A stretch of DNA of 64,000 nucleotides from CALLPQ01 sp039819545 (GTDB taxonomy: Bacteria; Pseudomonadota; Alphaproteobacteria; Caulobacterales; Parvularculaceae), in the NCBI GenBank assembly GCA_039819545.1, contig JBCBRS010000004.1, forward strand, positions 1 to 64,000, read 5' to 3'. A model generated the notes under the pieces. The model was not told the DNA's origin, did no database searches, and saw only the letters and a list, made by a program, of their open reading frames with translations. The translations under genes were made by a program, and so were the position numbers. The first letter of the stretch is position 1. Every line of letters begins with the position of its first letter. This document shows, one piece after another, positions 27,869-36,153 of the stretch.

Positions 27869-28079
27869 GGTCGATGGGTCCTGCTGTAACCTTGAATAGT
27901 ACGATCATACATGAAAAACCGTTTTGCAGCCGCACTAGATAGCCCACCGCCATGGCAGAATAAAGTACAAATCGCGCTATTTTTAGCGCGAATGGCCAAA
28001 TTGTCGCGGTGCAGCATCGTCGCCTGCGAAAATTCCAGACGGAAAGCCAGACTGAAAGCCAGACGGGGGATTAGTCATC

Positions 28080-28664
28080 ATGGCCGCTGACCCGACGTCA
28101 GGTTGGGAGGCAGCCGCCCCGGCGTTTATGGCCGCGCGTTCGGACATCGGAGCGAAAATCGTCACCGATTGGGCCACAAGCCATTTGCCCGCAGGCGCGA
28201 GGGTCCTCGATATGGGTGCGGGCACGGGCGTGCCAATCGCCGTTGCCCTTGCTGCCGAAGGGTTCCGGCCCCACGCGGTTGATCCCGCCCCGTCCATGAT
28301 TGCCGCGTTCAAGGACAATGTGCCCGGCGCACGTGCCGCCTGCGAACCTGTTGAAACCAGCGATTTTTTCGGAAAGCACTTTGACGCCGCCATTGCCATC
28401 GGCCTTATCTTCCTCCTCAAGCCGCGCATCCAGCGCATGGTGATCGGGCGGATGTCAAATGCACTTACCCCCGGCGGGCATTTGCTCTTCAGCGCCCCTG
28501 CCGAGCGCTGGGCCTGGCGCGATACGCTCACCGGACGGGTTTCTGTATCGCTCGGCAAACCCGCCTATGACGCCCTGTTGGATCATGCGGGCTTTGCGCG
28601 CGTGACCCATTTCACTGGCGATGGAGGAAATCATTACTTCCACGCGGTCCAGTCACTGGATTGA
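28080..28664 (+). CDS. Class I SAM-dependent methyltransferase
   Basis: The 194-residue protein has the SAM-binding motif I VLDMGAGTGVPIAVALAAEG (about residues 42-61), the acidic residue of motif II (PHAVDPAPSMIAAF) and a later FDAAIAIGLIFLL strand, i.e. a complete Rossmann-like methyltransferase. The substrate cannot be told from the sequence. GGGGGA lies about 9 nt before the ATG. It is divergent from gltD and convergent with purH, whose stop is 22 nt away, so it is probably a single-gene transcript. Confidence 0.85.
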   Translation: MAADPTSGWEAAAPAFMAARSDIGAKIVTDWATSHLPAGARVLDMGAGTGVPIAVALAAEGFRPHAVDPAPSMIAAFKDNVPGARAACEPVETSDFFGKHFDAAIAIGLIFLLKPRIQRMVIGRMSNALTPGGHLLFSAPAERWAWRDTLTGRVSVSLGKPAYDALLDHAGFARVTHFTGDGGNHYFHAVQSLD

Positions 28665-28686
28665 CGCGCAGCGGGCGCGCCCAGTG

Positions 28687-30303
28687 CTAATGCCGAAAAT
28701 GGCGCATACCGGTGAAGACCATGGCAAGACCGGCCTCATCGGCGGCAGCGATGACTTCCTCATCACGGACTGAGCCGCCCGGTTGAATAACCGCCGTGGC
28801 CCCAGCTTCCGCCGCCGCGAGCAATCCATCCGCAAACGGAAAAAACGCATCCGAAGCAACGACCGAGCCCTTGACCAGGGGCTGGCTCTCCCCCGCCGCC
28901 TCCGCCGCATCAGCAGATTTGCGCGCCGCGATCCGTGTTGAATCAAGCCGGCTCATCTGACCTGCGCCTATCCCTACCGTTGCACCATCTTTCGCGTAGA
29001 CAATGGCGTTGGACTTCACATGTTTGGCAACACGGAAGGCAAACAGGAGATCAGCCAACTCATCCGCGGTGGGCACTCGTTTGGTAACAGTTTTCAGCAT
29101 ATCCGCGCTGACCCGGCCGTGGTCGCGGGTCTGGGCAAGAAAGCCCCCGGCAATGGGCTTGACCAGCGTTCCCGGCGCCGACGGGTCCGGCAGGGCTCCG
29201 GTGGTCAGGAGGCGGAGGTTTTTCTTCGCAGCGATGATCGCCTCGGCCTCGGGTGTCACCGAGGGGGCGATAATCACTTCAGTAAAAATCTCGATGATCG
29301 CGCGAGCCACCGCCTCATCAAGCGGTTGGTTAAGCGCGATGATCCCGCCAAAGGCAGAGACGGGGTCACATTTGAGCGCCCGGGCATAGGCATCCGAAAG
29401 ACTTGCCCCACTGGCGACGCCGCATGGATTTGCGTGCTTGATGATCGCCACCGTGGGCGTGTCAGCATCAAACTCGGCCACGCATTCAAAAGCGGCGTCG
29501 GTATCGTTCAGATTGTTATAGGAAAGCGCTTTGCCCTGATGCTGGATTGCGTTCGCGACACCGGGGCGCGCCTGCCCGCCCAGATAGAGCGCTGCCGTCT
29601 GATGAGGATTTTCCCCATATCGCAAGCTTTGCGCGTGGGTGCCAGCAACCGTTTTATGACGGGGAAAGTCATCACCCAACTGACCGGCGAACCATGCGCT
29701 GATGGCGGCGTCATAGTGGGCTGTGCGCGCATAGGCACGCGCCGCCAATTGCTGGCGGGTGACGCCGCGTAAGCCGCCATGGGCTTCCAGATCAGCCAGC
29801 ACAAGCGCATAATCATCTGTATGGGTAATAACACCCACACCAGCATGATTTTTTGCAGCAGCGCGGATCATGGCCGGGCCACCAATATCAATATTCTCTA
29901 CACAGACATCATAATCAGCGGCGCTGGCCACGGTCTGTTCAAACGGGTACAGATTAACAACGAGGAGATCGATAGGCGCAATGGCATGGGCCTCCATTGC
30001 CGCTTCATGGTCGCTATTCCCGCGCACGGCGAGGAGCCCGCCATGGATTTTCGGGTGCAAGGTTTTCACCCGCCCATCCATCATTTCCGCAAAGCCCGTC
30101 AGGTCCGACACATCGGATACCGATAGCCCTGCCGCGCGCAGCAATTTCGCCGTCCCGCCCGTGGAGACAAGCGCACAGCCATGGCACGCAAGGGCGCTGG
30201 CGAATGCTTCGATACCGGCCTTGTCGGATACCGAGATAAGGGCGCGGCGCACCGGCGTGATTGGCAGTGAAATCGTGGAAGGAACTGAAGGCGCTGTGGG
30301 CAT
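28687..30303 (-). CDS. purH: Bifunctional AICAR formyltransferase / IMP cyclohydrolase
   Basis: PurH performs the last two steps of IMP synthesis. The N-terminal cyclohydrolase domain begins RRALISVSDKAGIEAFASAL and includes FAEMMDGRVKTLHPKIHGGL. The C-terminal formyltransferase domain has HAQSLRYGENPHQTAALYLG and IIKHANPCGVASG, with the catalytic Lys and His. Length 538 is normal. The ATG at 30303 has GGAG 7 nt upstream, and that ribosome binding site lies in a region able to fold with the 5' leader. It ends a minus-strand cluster with rpe, the heparinase-like gene and the CapD-like gene, 135 nt after the last of these. Confidence 0.97.
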   Translation of the reverse strand: MPTAPSVPSTISLPITPVRRALISVSDKAGIEAFASALACHGCALVSTGGTAKLLRAAGLSVSDVSDLTGFAEMMDGRVKTLHPKIHGGLLAVRGNSDHEAAMEAHAIAPIDLLVVNLYPFEQTVASAADYDVCVENIDIGGPAMIRAAAKNHAGVGVITHTDDYALVLADLEAHGGLRGVTRQQLAARAYARTAHYDAAISAWFAGQLGDDFPRHKTVAGTHAQSLRYGENPHQTAALYLGGQARPGVANAIQHQGKALSYNNLNDTDAAFECVAEFDADTPTVAIIKHANPCGVASGASLSDAYARALKCDPVSAFGGIIALNQPLDEAVARAIIEIFTEVIIAPSVTPEAEAIIAAKKNLRLLTTGALPDPSAPGTLVKPIAGGFLAQTRDHGRVSADMLKTVTKRVPTADELADLLFAFRVAKHVKSNAIVYAKDGATVGIGAGQMSRLDSTRIAARKSADAAEAAGESQPLVKGSVVASDAFFPFADGLLAAAEAGATAVIQPGGSVRDEEVIAAADEAGLAMVFTGMRHFRH

Positions 30304-30353
30304 GGGCTGTCTCCGGCAAAGGTCAGAGCCCAGCCGGGGCCCTGACAGTCCCG
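30304..30353 (-). promoter_or_regulatory. Structured purH leader, possible RBS-sequestering element
   Basis: On the minus strand GTCAGGGCCC (30346-30337) pairs with GGGCTCTGAC (30331-30322) over 10 bp (one G-T pair) around the loop CGGCT. CCGGC in and next to that loop can pair with GCCGG that runs into the GGAG ribosome binding site. GGG-A-CTGTC (30352-30344) can also pair with GACAGCCC just before the ATG. The pairings compete, as expected for a translational switch. No known riboswitch class is matched. Confidence 0.45.
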
Positions 30354-30438
30354 TTCCTATGGGCCGATTCCGGTCCCCGCAAGGGGCGCACGGCTCCTGC
30401 GCCTCAATAAATTCTGACGTCGCAAGGTGCGCTGCGCG

Positions 30439-31695
30439 TCAGCGCGCGGCGCGCCCGTCCCCTTGCGGGTTTGCAGCGTTGATATCGCCGGGCATAGGGT
30501 GGCTCTGCACCGCCGGGGAGAATTCTGGCACCAGATGATGCACCGCCTCATCAAGGGCCGACTGGTTGCCACCTAGCGCATGCTCAACAACATCGGAAAG
30601 ACGCGGGTTCAGGAGCGGCAGATCAATCATCGCCGGTGATGCAAGCAAGACCCCGTCGGCACCGGTCTTGATGAGTTTATCCGTATCGAGAAAGATTTCC
30701 TCAAACAGCTTTTCACCCGGGCGAAGGCCGGTAAATTCGATGGCCATATCCTCATTCGGCAAAAGGCCATGGGCCTCGATGATCCGGTTGGCAAAATCGA
30801 GGATTTTTACCGGCTCACCCATATCAAGCACAAAGACGCGGCCATCATGGGTGAGGATGCTCTCCTCCCGGTTATCAAGGCTTGCAGCTTGCAGGACGAG
30901 CTGGACCGCCTCGCGGGTGGTCATAAAATACCGGGAAATTTCCGGGTGGGTCACCGTCACAGGACCACCGCGCGCAATCTGGCGCATAAAAAGCGGGGCC
31001 ACAGAGCCCGTGGAGCCAAGCACGTTGCCGAACCGCACAGTCACAAAGCGGGTGTCGTTCTGCGCCACATCCTGGGCTTGCGCGTAAAGTTCAGCAATTC
31101 GCTTGGTGGCGCCCATAAAACTGGACGGGTTTACCGCTTTGTCCGTGGAGATAAACACAACGGTTTCGGCCCGCGCCTCAATGGCCGCATCAAACACATT
31201 CTTTGCGCCAAACACATTGGTCATGGCCCCGGCGCAGCGGTTCTCCTCCACAATAGGGACATGCTTGAAAGCAGCGGCGTGCAGAACAATCTCCGGGCGC
31301 CATTGGGCAAATAACCGGCCCAGATGCTCCTGATTACAGACATCGGTCAGGGACGATGTAAATTTCCCGGTGTGACCATGTTCGCGGATTTCCAGATCGA
31401 TCTGGTACAGATTGAATTCCGCATTATCGACCAGCACCACATGCTGAGGATCAAAAGCAATAGCCTGACGAACGAGTTCAGACCCAATGGTGCCGCCGGC
31501 GCCCGTGATCATGACGCGTTTGCCGCTGATTAGGCGGCGCGCGGCGCGCTGGTCAATTTTTCGGGGTGACCGGCCCAGAAGCGCAGACAGATCAAGATCG
31601 TCGGTACACAGCGGGGTGGTGCGATCGGCACCCGACCGGGCAGGACCATTGGCTGGTTTCGGACCGAGGCCGGAAAGCCGCCGAAGAAAATCCAT
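30439..31695 (-). CDS. CapD/WbpM-type nucleotide-sugar epimerase/dehydratase, short form
   Basis: This short-chain dehydrogenase family enzyme probably acts on a UDP-N-acetylhexosamine (4,6-dehydration) for surface polysaccharide. It has GKRVMITGAGGTIGSELVRQ, HAAAFKHVPIVEEN and STDKAVNPSSFMGATKR. In the last motif a Met takes the place of the catalytic Tyr, as in large WbpM/CapD dehydratases. Those large enzymes carry an N-terminal multi-span membrane region; here only about 55 soluble residues precede the NAD domain, so the protein is a stand-alone catalytic domain. The start is ATG 31695 (AAGGGG 9 nt upstream); the GTG 9 nt earlier overlaps that site. It follows the heparinase-like gene by 54 nt. 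Confidence 0.82.
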   Translation of the reverse strand: MDFLRRLSGLGPKPANGPARSGADRTTPLCTDDLDLSALLGRSPRKIDQRAARRLISGKRVMITGAGGTIGSELVRQAIAFDPQHVVLVDNAEFNLYQIDLEIREHGHTGKFTSSLTDVCNQEHLGRLFAQWRPEIVLHAAAFKHVPIVEENRCAGAMTNVFGAKNVFDAAIEARAETVVFISTDKAVNPSSFMGATKRIAELYAQAQDVAQNDTRFVTVRFGNVLGSTGSVAPLFMRQIARGGPVTVTHPEISRYFMTTREAVQLVLQAASLDNREESILTHDGRVFVLDMGEPVKILDFANRIIEAHGLLPNEDMAIEFTGLRPGEKLFEEIFLDTDKLIKTGADGVLLASPAMIDLPLLNPRLSDVVEHALGGNQSALDEAVHHLVPEFSPAVQSHPMPGDINAANPQGDGRAAR

Positions 31696-31749
31696 TACAC
31701 ACACCCCTTCACGCCGAAAAGAACTATCAGGAAACGCTGGCGCGCAAAC

Positions 31750-33648
31750 CTATATGCCGTCGAGACGCTTAAACGCCCATTTAATGATGATATCGCGCCA
31801 CGGCGCACTGTCCAGTGCACCGGCTGGGCCGGGCCCGCTCTCATCCTCGGAGAATGGGGCGATCACGATCTGCTCGGTGTGGGTCAGCCGCCCTTCCTGG
31901 CCAAAATAGACGCTTTTTTCCAGCTTCAGCCCCGCAAAGCTTGATCGAAACCGCCACCCCTCCTGATTGGGTAAGACAAGGATAACCGATTGTCCGTCTC
32001 TTGCGAGCGAGGCCTTGACCGTCGGGTGGAGATGGAACCGCAACCGCCAGTGGGGCCAGAACCGGGCGGGCAGCCCCATGAGGCGATCCTCCCCGCGAAA
32101 ATCAGCCCCGCCGGCCGCTAGAAAAAGACGCCGAAAATGCCCCGGCGCATGGTCAATGGCGCCACCCGCCGCGTCACCCTCCCGGGCCATGCCGCCGCGT
32201 GGTTCGCTAGGGGGTGCGCCGCCGGTACCGGCGCCAGCGCCAGATGCCTGCGCCAAACGGAAGGAAAAGGGGCGCGCCATTTCGAGGAGCAAGCCGCTCA
32301 CTTCCTCCGCCCGCTGAAAATTGGTCTCACCAGCAAAGAGCCCCTCGCGCAGGCCGGGGTCACCGTCAAGGCTAAAGGTTGAATGGGCGCTGGCCTGACG
32401 CATAGCAGCATCCCAATCGGGGCCACGCTCACCGGGCTGGCCACAATTGACAATGATCCGCATACGCCCCGATGAAAAATGAAACGACGACGCCCCCGCG
32501 AACGCCTTGCGCCCCTGTGCCGTGGCGCTCCCCACATCGGCAATCAGCAAGGCGCGCGAAGCAGAAAGGCGCTGGAACTTCGTATCACGCGCAAAGCCGG
32601 AAGGCCGCGTCTGCGGATCGGCGCGTTGCGTGGCGGCGATGACAGCCTGCGGATCACCTTCGCAGCCCCCGCTAAAAACCGCGAGCTTGCCATCGGCAAT
32701 GCGGAAGAAATCAACAATCGCCGCCATCCGCGCCAGGGTCAGGCGCACATGGCCCGGTACCGCGATCCCCCGGGCAGCATAGGCCTCGGCGATCATCTTG
32801 AGACGGAGGGTTAATTCCAGCTGGGTGGAGGGGTTACGGCTGAGGTGCCCACCATCGGGGCGAACCTGTAACCGGAATTCGCGCCGGGTGAGTTCCTGAC
32901 CGCGTTCCACCGCCACCGCACAACCGGGCAAGCATAAGCCCGCCAGCAACAGGCCCATGGCCGTGATCATCATGGGTGTGCCGGGCGCGCCCTTGTGGGC
33001 AATCTGCGCCAAATGCCGGGTCTGACGCGCCATGCTATTGAGAAGCCGGCTGCGCCACAACGTGTCGCCCATAGTTAGCAAAAGATCCGCATGGCAACAA
33101 AGATGGAGGAGCCGATCGGCCAGCCGCGGGGCGGACCACGCATCAGGGGACCAGCGCTCATAGCTATCGAGCCACGAGGTGGTGAGCGCTATTGCAAGGC
33201 GTTGGGGCGCGGTGAGGGTGTCGTTTTCGTCCTCGCCGTCCTCTTCATACACCATGGTTTCGGCCGATGGCTTGCCCGCGTGCCGGGCCGATACGGTAGC
33301 CTCCACGTGGAACAGGGCAAGACCGGGTAGCCAGGCAAACCGATGCAGCGCCTCATAGTCCGGGTCGGTCTGGCAGAGGGATGCCCAGAGCGCAGCGGGA
33401 TTATCAACGGCCCTGAGACGCGTTTTACCCGCGGCAAGATGCCCGGTGAGGAGCGTGCGTGCAAGCAAGGGGTCAACCGTACGCGGATAAATAGGCCGAT
33501 GGAGTAAACGGTCAGGTGCAGGCCCTTTCATGCGGGCCGACTGCAAGGGGCCTGGTCCCCACGCCCGCTGGACCCGGGCCATCAAACCTGACTGACCCTG
33601 ATGCCGGGTCCGGGCGCGTTTACCATCTTCTCCGGGCGTATCAGCCAT
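31750..33648 (-). CDS. Heparinase II/III-like protein
   Basis: The 632-residue protein resembles the heparinase II/III-like family often found next to purH in alphaproteobacteria. The N-terminal half is an alpha-helical toroid-like region (RTLLTGHLAAGKTRLRAVDN, SWLDSYERWSPDAWSAPRLA). The C-terminal half is beta-rich, with HFSSGRMRIIVNCGQPGERG and RQASAHSTFSLDGDPGLREG, the conserved core of the family. No signal peptide is evident. The true substrate is not known for this group; a role on an acidic or envelope polysaccharide is inferred from the fold and the nearby CapD-like gene. It starts 14 nt after rpe (GAGGGAAGGG before the ATG), so the two are co-translated. Confidence 0.8.
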   Translation of the reverse strand: MADTPGEDGKRARTRHQGQSGLMARVQRAWGPGPLQSARMKGPAPDRLLHRPIYPRTVDPLLARTLLTGHLAAGKTRLRAVDNPAALWASLCQTDPDYEALHRFAWLPGLALFHVEATVSARHAGKPSAETMVYEEDGEDENDTLTAPQRLAIALTTSWLDSYERWSPDAWSAPRLADRLLHLCCHADLLLTMGDTLWRSRLLNSMARQTRHLAQIAHKGAPGTPMMITAMGLLLAGLCLPGCAVAVERGQELTRREFRLQVRPDGGHLSRNPSTQLELTLRLKMIAEAYAARGIAVPGHVRLTLARMAAIVDFFRIADGKLAVFSGGCEGDPQAVIAATQRADPQTRPSGFARDTKFQRLSASRALLIADVGSATAQGRKAFAGASSFHFSSGRMRIIVNCGQPGERGPDWDAAMRQASAHSTFSLDGDPGLREGLFAGETNFQRAEEVSGLLLEMARPFSFRLAQASGAGAGTGGAPPSEPRGGMAREGDAAGGAIDHAPGHFRRLFLAAGGADFRGEDRLMGLPARFWPHWRLRFHLHPTVKASLARDGQSVILVLPNQEGWRFRSSFAGLKLEKSVYFGQEGRLTHTEQIVIAPFSEDESGPGPAGALDSAPWRDIIIKWAFKRLDGI

Positions 33649-33662
33649 CGGGCCCTTCCCTC

Positions 33663-34394
33663 TCAGGACTGCGCTGTGGTTTGCGCGCGGGCATGCGGAT
33701 AGAGCGGATTAAACGGCAAGCCGGTCCCGCGTAACGCAGCAATATTGGCCGCATAATCAGCACCTTGACCATGAAAAATCGCCGAGCCCGCCACCAACAT
33801 GGTTGCGCCCGCATCAATAACTGCACCCGCGGTTTCGGAATTGATACCGCCGTCAACCTCCAGAATGATCGACCGGCCCGTCCGTTCAATCAGTCGGCGG
33901 AGCTTTTCAATTTTGCGCAACTGGCTTGAAAGAAAGGTTTGGCCCCCGAAGCCTGGATTAACGCTCATCACCAGCACAAGATCGATCTCGTCAATCACAT
34001 GGCGAATGGCATTAACCGGCGTTGCCGGGTTAAGCGCGACACCAGCCTTGGCGCCAAGCTTACGGATCGTTTGCACGGTGCGGTGCAAATGCGGCCCGGC
34101 TTCGGGGTGGACGGTGATGATATCGGCACCAGCGTCCCTAAAATCCGCCAGATAGGGGTCCACCGGAGCGATCATCAGATGCACATCGAACGGCAGCGGG
34201 CTGTTGGCGCGCACCGCTTTGATCACCTGCGGCCCCATGGTGAGGTTGGGCACAAAGTGCCCGTCCATGACATCCACATGGATCGCGTCAGCGCTTGCGC
34301 TTGTCAGGGCCTCAATCTCAGCTCCCAAACGGCTGAAGTCAGCCGATAAAATTGACGGGGAAATAGCAACATCCGGCTTGGACAGGCGGGGCAT
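33663..34394 (-). CDS. rpe: Ribulose-phosphate 3-epimerase
   Basis: Rpe interconverts ribulose 5-phosphate and xylulose 5-phosphate in the pentose phosphate pathway. The TIM-barrel signatures ISPSILSADFSRLGAEI, IHVDVMDGHFVPNLTMGPQ, VMSVNPGFGGQTF and EVDGGINSETAG are all present with their metal-binding His and Asp residues. I start at ATG 34394, which gives 243 residues; the open frame reaches back to 34565 but those residues are unlike the family. The ribosome binding site is weak. It is the first gene of the rpe-heparinase-capD-purH cluster. Confidence 0.95.
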   Translation of the reverse strand: MPRLSKPDVAISPSILSADFSRLGAEIEALTSASADAIHVDVMDGHFVPNLTMGPQVIKAVRANSPLPFDVHLMIAPVDPYLADFRDAGADIITVHPEAGPHLHRTVQTIRKLGAKAGVALNPATPVNAIRHVIDEIDLVLVMSVNPGFGGQTFLSSQLRKIEKLRRLIERTGRSIILEVDGGINSETAGAVIDAGATMLVAGSAIFHGQGADYAANIAALRGTGLPFNPLYPHARAQTTAQS

Positions 34395-34514
34395 AAGCAA
34401 CTCGGCGATGACGTGGGTGCAAACGGCGTTGAGGGGCGACCATTTTAGCGATGATGAAAGCGGTATCGTACGCCGCCCCCATCCTGCAAGGGAATATCCA
34501 ACCCTGTACCAACC

Positions 34515-34542
34515 AAAAAAAACCCCGCCAATAAAGGCGGGG
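34515..34542 (-). terminator. Rho-independent terminator of the glycine-zipper lipoprotein gene
   Basis: On the minus strand CCCCGCC (34542-34536) pairs with GGCGGGG (34529-34523) and is followed by eight T. It lies between the lipoprotein gene and rpe, so it ends the former. Confidence 0.9.
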
Positions 34543-34657
34543 CTTGAAGTCAGAGCCTCAATCACGAGGCGAAGTCACAGGAGGGTATCAAAAACCGAAT
34601 GCAAAGATCCGATCGTCAATGTGGACACGGTCCGCCAACCGGCGAACCGAATAGGAT

Positions 34658-35182
34658 TTAGCCGCGCAGGACACGCACCTGACGGCCATACTCAACACGA
34701 ACGGGTTCGCCCACGCGGGCAATGGGATCACGGTCCCCCTGTACCAGCGTGATGGTCCGTCCATCTTCAAGTTCAATCGTATAGCGCCAGCCATTACCGC
34801 CGGTTGCGCCTTCTTCAATGGCGGCGCCCACAAGCCCGCCCAGAATGGCGAAGCCGATGGCACCAGCAACATTGGTGTTGCCTCGATACCGACCGCGATA
34901 GCCGCGATTGCGCCCAACCTGGGAGCCGAGTGCCCCGCCGAGCGCCGCACCGCTCGCCGCGCCAAGACCAGAACGGCTGCCGTTGATGCGTACGGGCTCA
35001 AGGCCCACGAGGCGACCCTTTACGATTTCGGAAGGCACACCGACACTGGCGCGGTTGTAATCATTCGCGCCCGTAACGCAGCCCGTCGTCAGCAAAAGAG
35101 GAGCGGCCAGCGCAGCAACCAAAGCGCGCTTTCTGCGGCCGGTTGTGCGGGTCAGGGGGAGTATCGCTGTAGAATTCTTCAT
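34658..35182 (-). CDS. Glycine-zipper outer-membrane lipoprotein (SlyB / 17-kDa antigen type)
   Basis: This is a small envelope lipoprotein. The signal sequence ends LLLTTGC, a lipobox, giving a mature lipoprotein of about 140 residues. The middle has two Gly-zipper stretches (SGLGAASGAALGGALGSQVG and AGAIGFAILGGLVGAAIEEG) able to form a membrane-embedded hairpin, followed by a small beta domain (WRYTIELEDGRTITLVQGD). This order is that of SlyB, PcpY and the rickettsial 17-kDa antigen. The exact role is not known; SlyB proteins stabilise the outer membrane under stress. The gene is monocistronic with its own terminator. Confidence 0.85.
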   Translation of the reverse strand: MKNSTAILPLTRTTGRRKRALVAALAAPLLLTTGCVTGANDYNRASVGVPSEIVKGRLVGLEPVRINGSRSGLGAASGAALGGALGSQVGRNRGYRGRYRGNTNVAGAIGFAILGGLVGAAIEEGATGGNGWRYTIELEDGRTITLVQGDRDPIARVGEPVRVEYGRQVRVLRG

Positions 35183-35283
35183 ACCCCATTTATCGAGGGG
35201 CTTTAGGGCACAAATAAGACCGGAGCGGGCCTAACAAACCGTTTTTCCGCCTTAATTGATTGAAAACCTTAGTTAATTTCGGA

Positions 35284-36015
35284 TTAACTATTTTCACGCC
35301 GGGCTTTTGCAGCCTGCTCGCCCCTTGGGTGCTGGCTTTGAGCAGGGGTGTTGACCCGAACTGGCACGCGAATGCGGCGGAAGAAACCGCCAAATCGCGC
35401 GGTTCCGGCCCAGGTGACGGCTGTCATGCCAATCCCGGTAAGAATGCCCGCGCCCCACTCCAGATCAAAAAAGGAAATGCCCGTAAAACCGATCATAGCG
35501 AGCCCACCAATCAGCATCAGGTAACGCAGCGGCGTGGTCATGGCGGCGCCCATGGCCCGGGCCGCGGCTTTCGGGGCCTCAGCGAGGGTTTCTGCGGTTT
35601 TTTGCAAGGCGGGCCCTGCCTCAGCCGCGAGGTTCATGACCCTGTTTGCACCGATAAGCTTAACAAGGGCTCCGAGGATAAGCGCCATGCCGGCCCCAAT
35701 CAGCCAAGGGCTCGTCTTCCTGGGGGCTTCAGCATCAACCGCCGGCACGCTGGTGCCATAGGCGTCCTGCGCAGCAATGAGTAACGCCGTGTCACTGTCA
35801 ATGCTATGCGCTGGTGCCGCCGCGGCACTCGCACCCAGTCCGGGTCCAGCAAGGCAAAAGCCTAGCACCGCGGCAAGGGCCATGGCCGTCGTTGTCTGCA
35901 GCCCGTTTTTTCGGGTCTTGCCCCTCTTGGTAGCGCGAGCCGAGAGGGCAACGGAAGCGCCAGCACGATCGCGTCTATTCATTTGCAAAACCGACCCCAG
36001 AATTTCTTTTTTCAT
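35284..36015 (-). CDS. Membrane protein of unknown function
   Basis: I do not recognise the family. The 243-residue protein has a long basic N-terminus, a hydrophobic segment (TTTAMALAAVLGFCLAGPGL) that could be a signal peptide or anchor, an Asp/Ala-rich stretch, then three further hydrophobic segments (WLIGAGMALILGALVKLIGA; YLMLIGGLAMIGFTGISFF; ILTGIGMTAVTWAGTARFG) and a basic, disordered C-terminus. I choose ATG 36015 because AGGAGG lies 8 nt upstream; two upstream ATG codons are badly spaced. It is followed about 100 nt later by the lipoprotein gene on the same strand. Confidence 0.7.
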   Translation of the reverse strand: MKKEILGSVLQMNRRDRAGASVALSARATKRGKTRKNGLQTTTAMALAAVLGFCLAGPGLGASAAAAPAHSIDSDTALLIAAQDAYGTSVPAVDAEAPRKTSPWLIGAGMALILGALVKLIGANRVMNLAAEAGPALQKTAETLAEAPKAAARAMGAAMTTPLRYLMLIGGLAMIGFTGISFFDLEWGAGILTGIGMTAVTWAGTARFGGFFRRIRVPVRVNTPAQSQHPRGEQAAKARRENS

Positions 36016-36153
36016 GACCATTGCCTCCTGACGCAACGCTCATAAAGTGGCGGTCAACCGGGGCATTTTCAAGGCATCTGATCCGCATGGCCGCAAAATG
36101 CCGGTCCAACCTTAGCCCTTGATCGCCCGATTGGGGCGCTGGAGATACCACCC

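Noticed and set aside
26189..27889. Long open frame of 566 codons on the plus strand, antisense to gltD and the start of gltB
   Set aside because: It lies wholly opposite two clearly functional genes, has no family features or good ribosome binding site, and is explained by codon bias of the high-GC genes.
30301..30353. ZTP (pfl) riboswitch upstream of purH
   Set aside because: CCGGCTGGGC is reminiscent of the conserved CCGCCTGGGC, but the first domain with GACTGGCG is absent and the spacing is wrong, so I report only an unclassified structure.
34395..34565. Longer N-terminus for Rpe
   Set aside because: Those residues are not conserved in Rpe and the frame runs across the upstream terminator hairpin.
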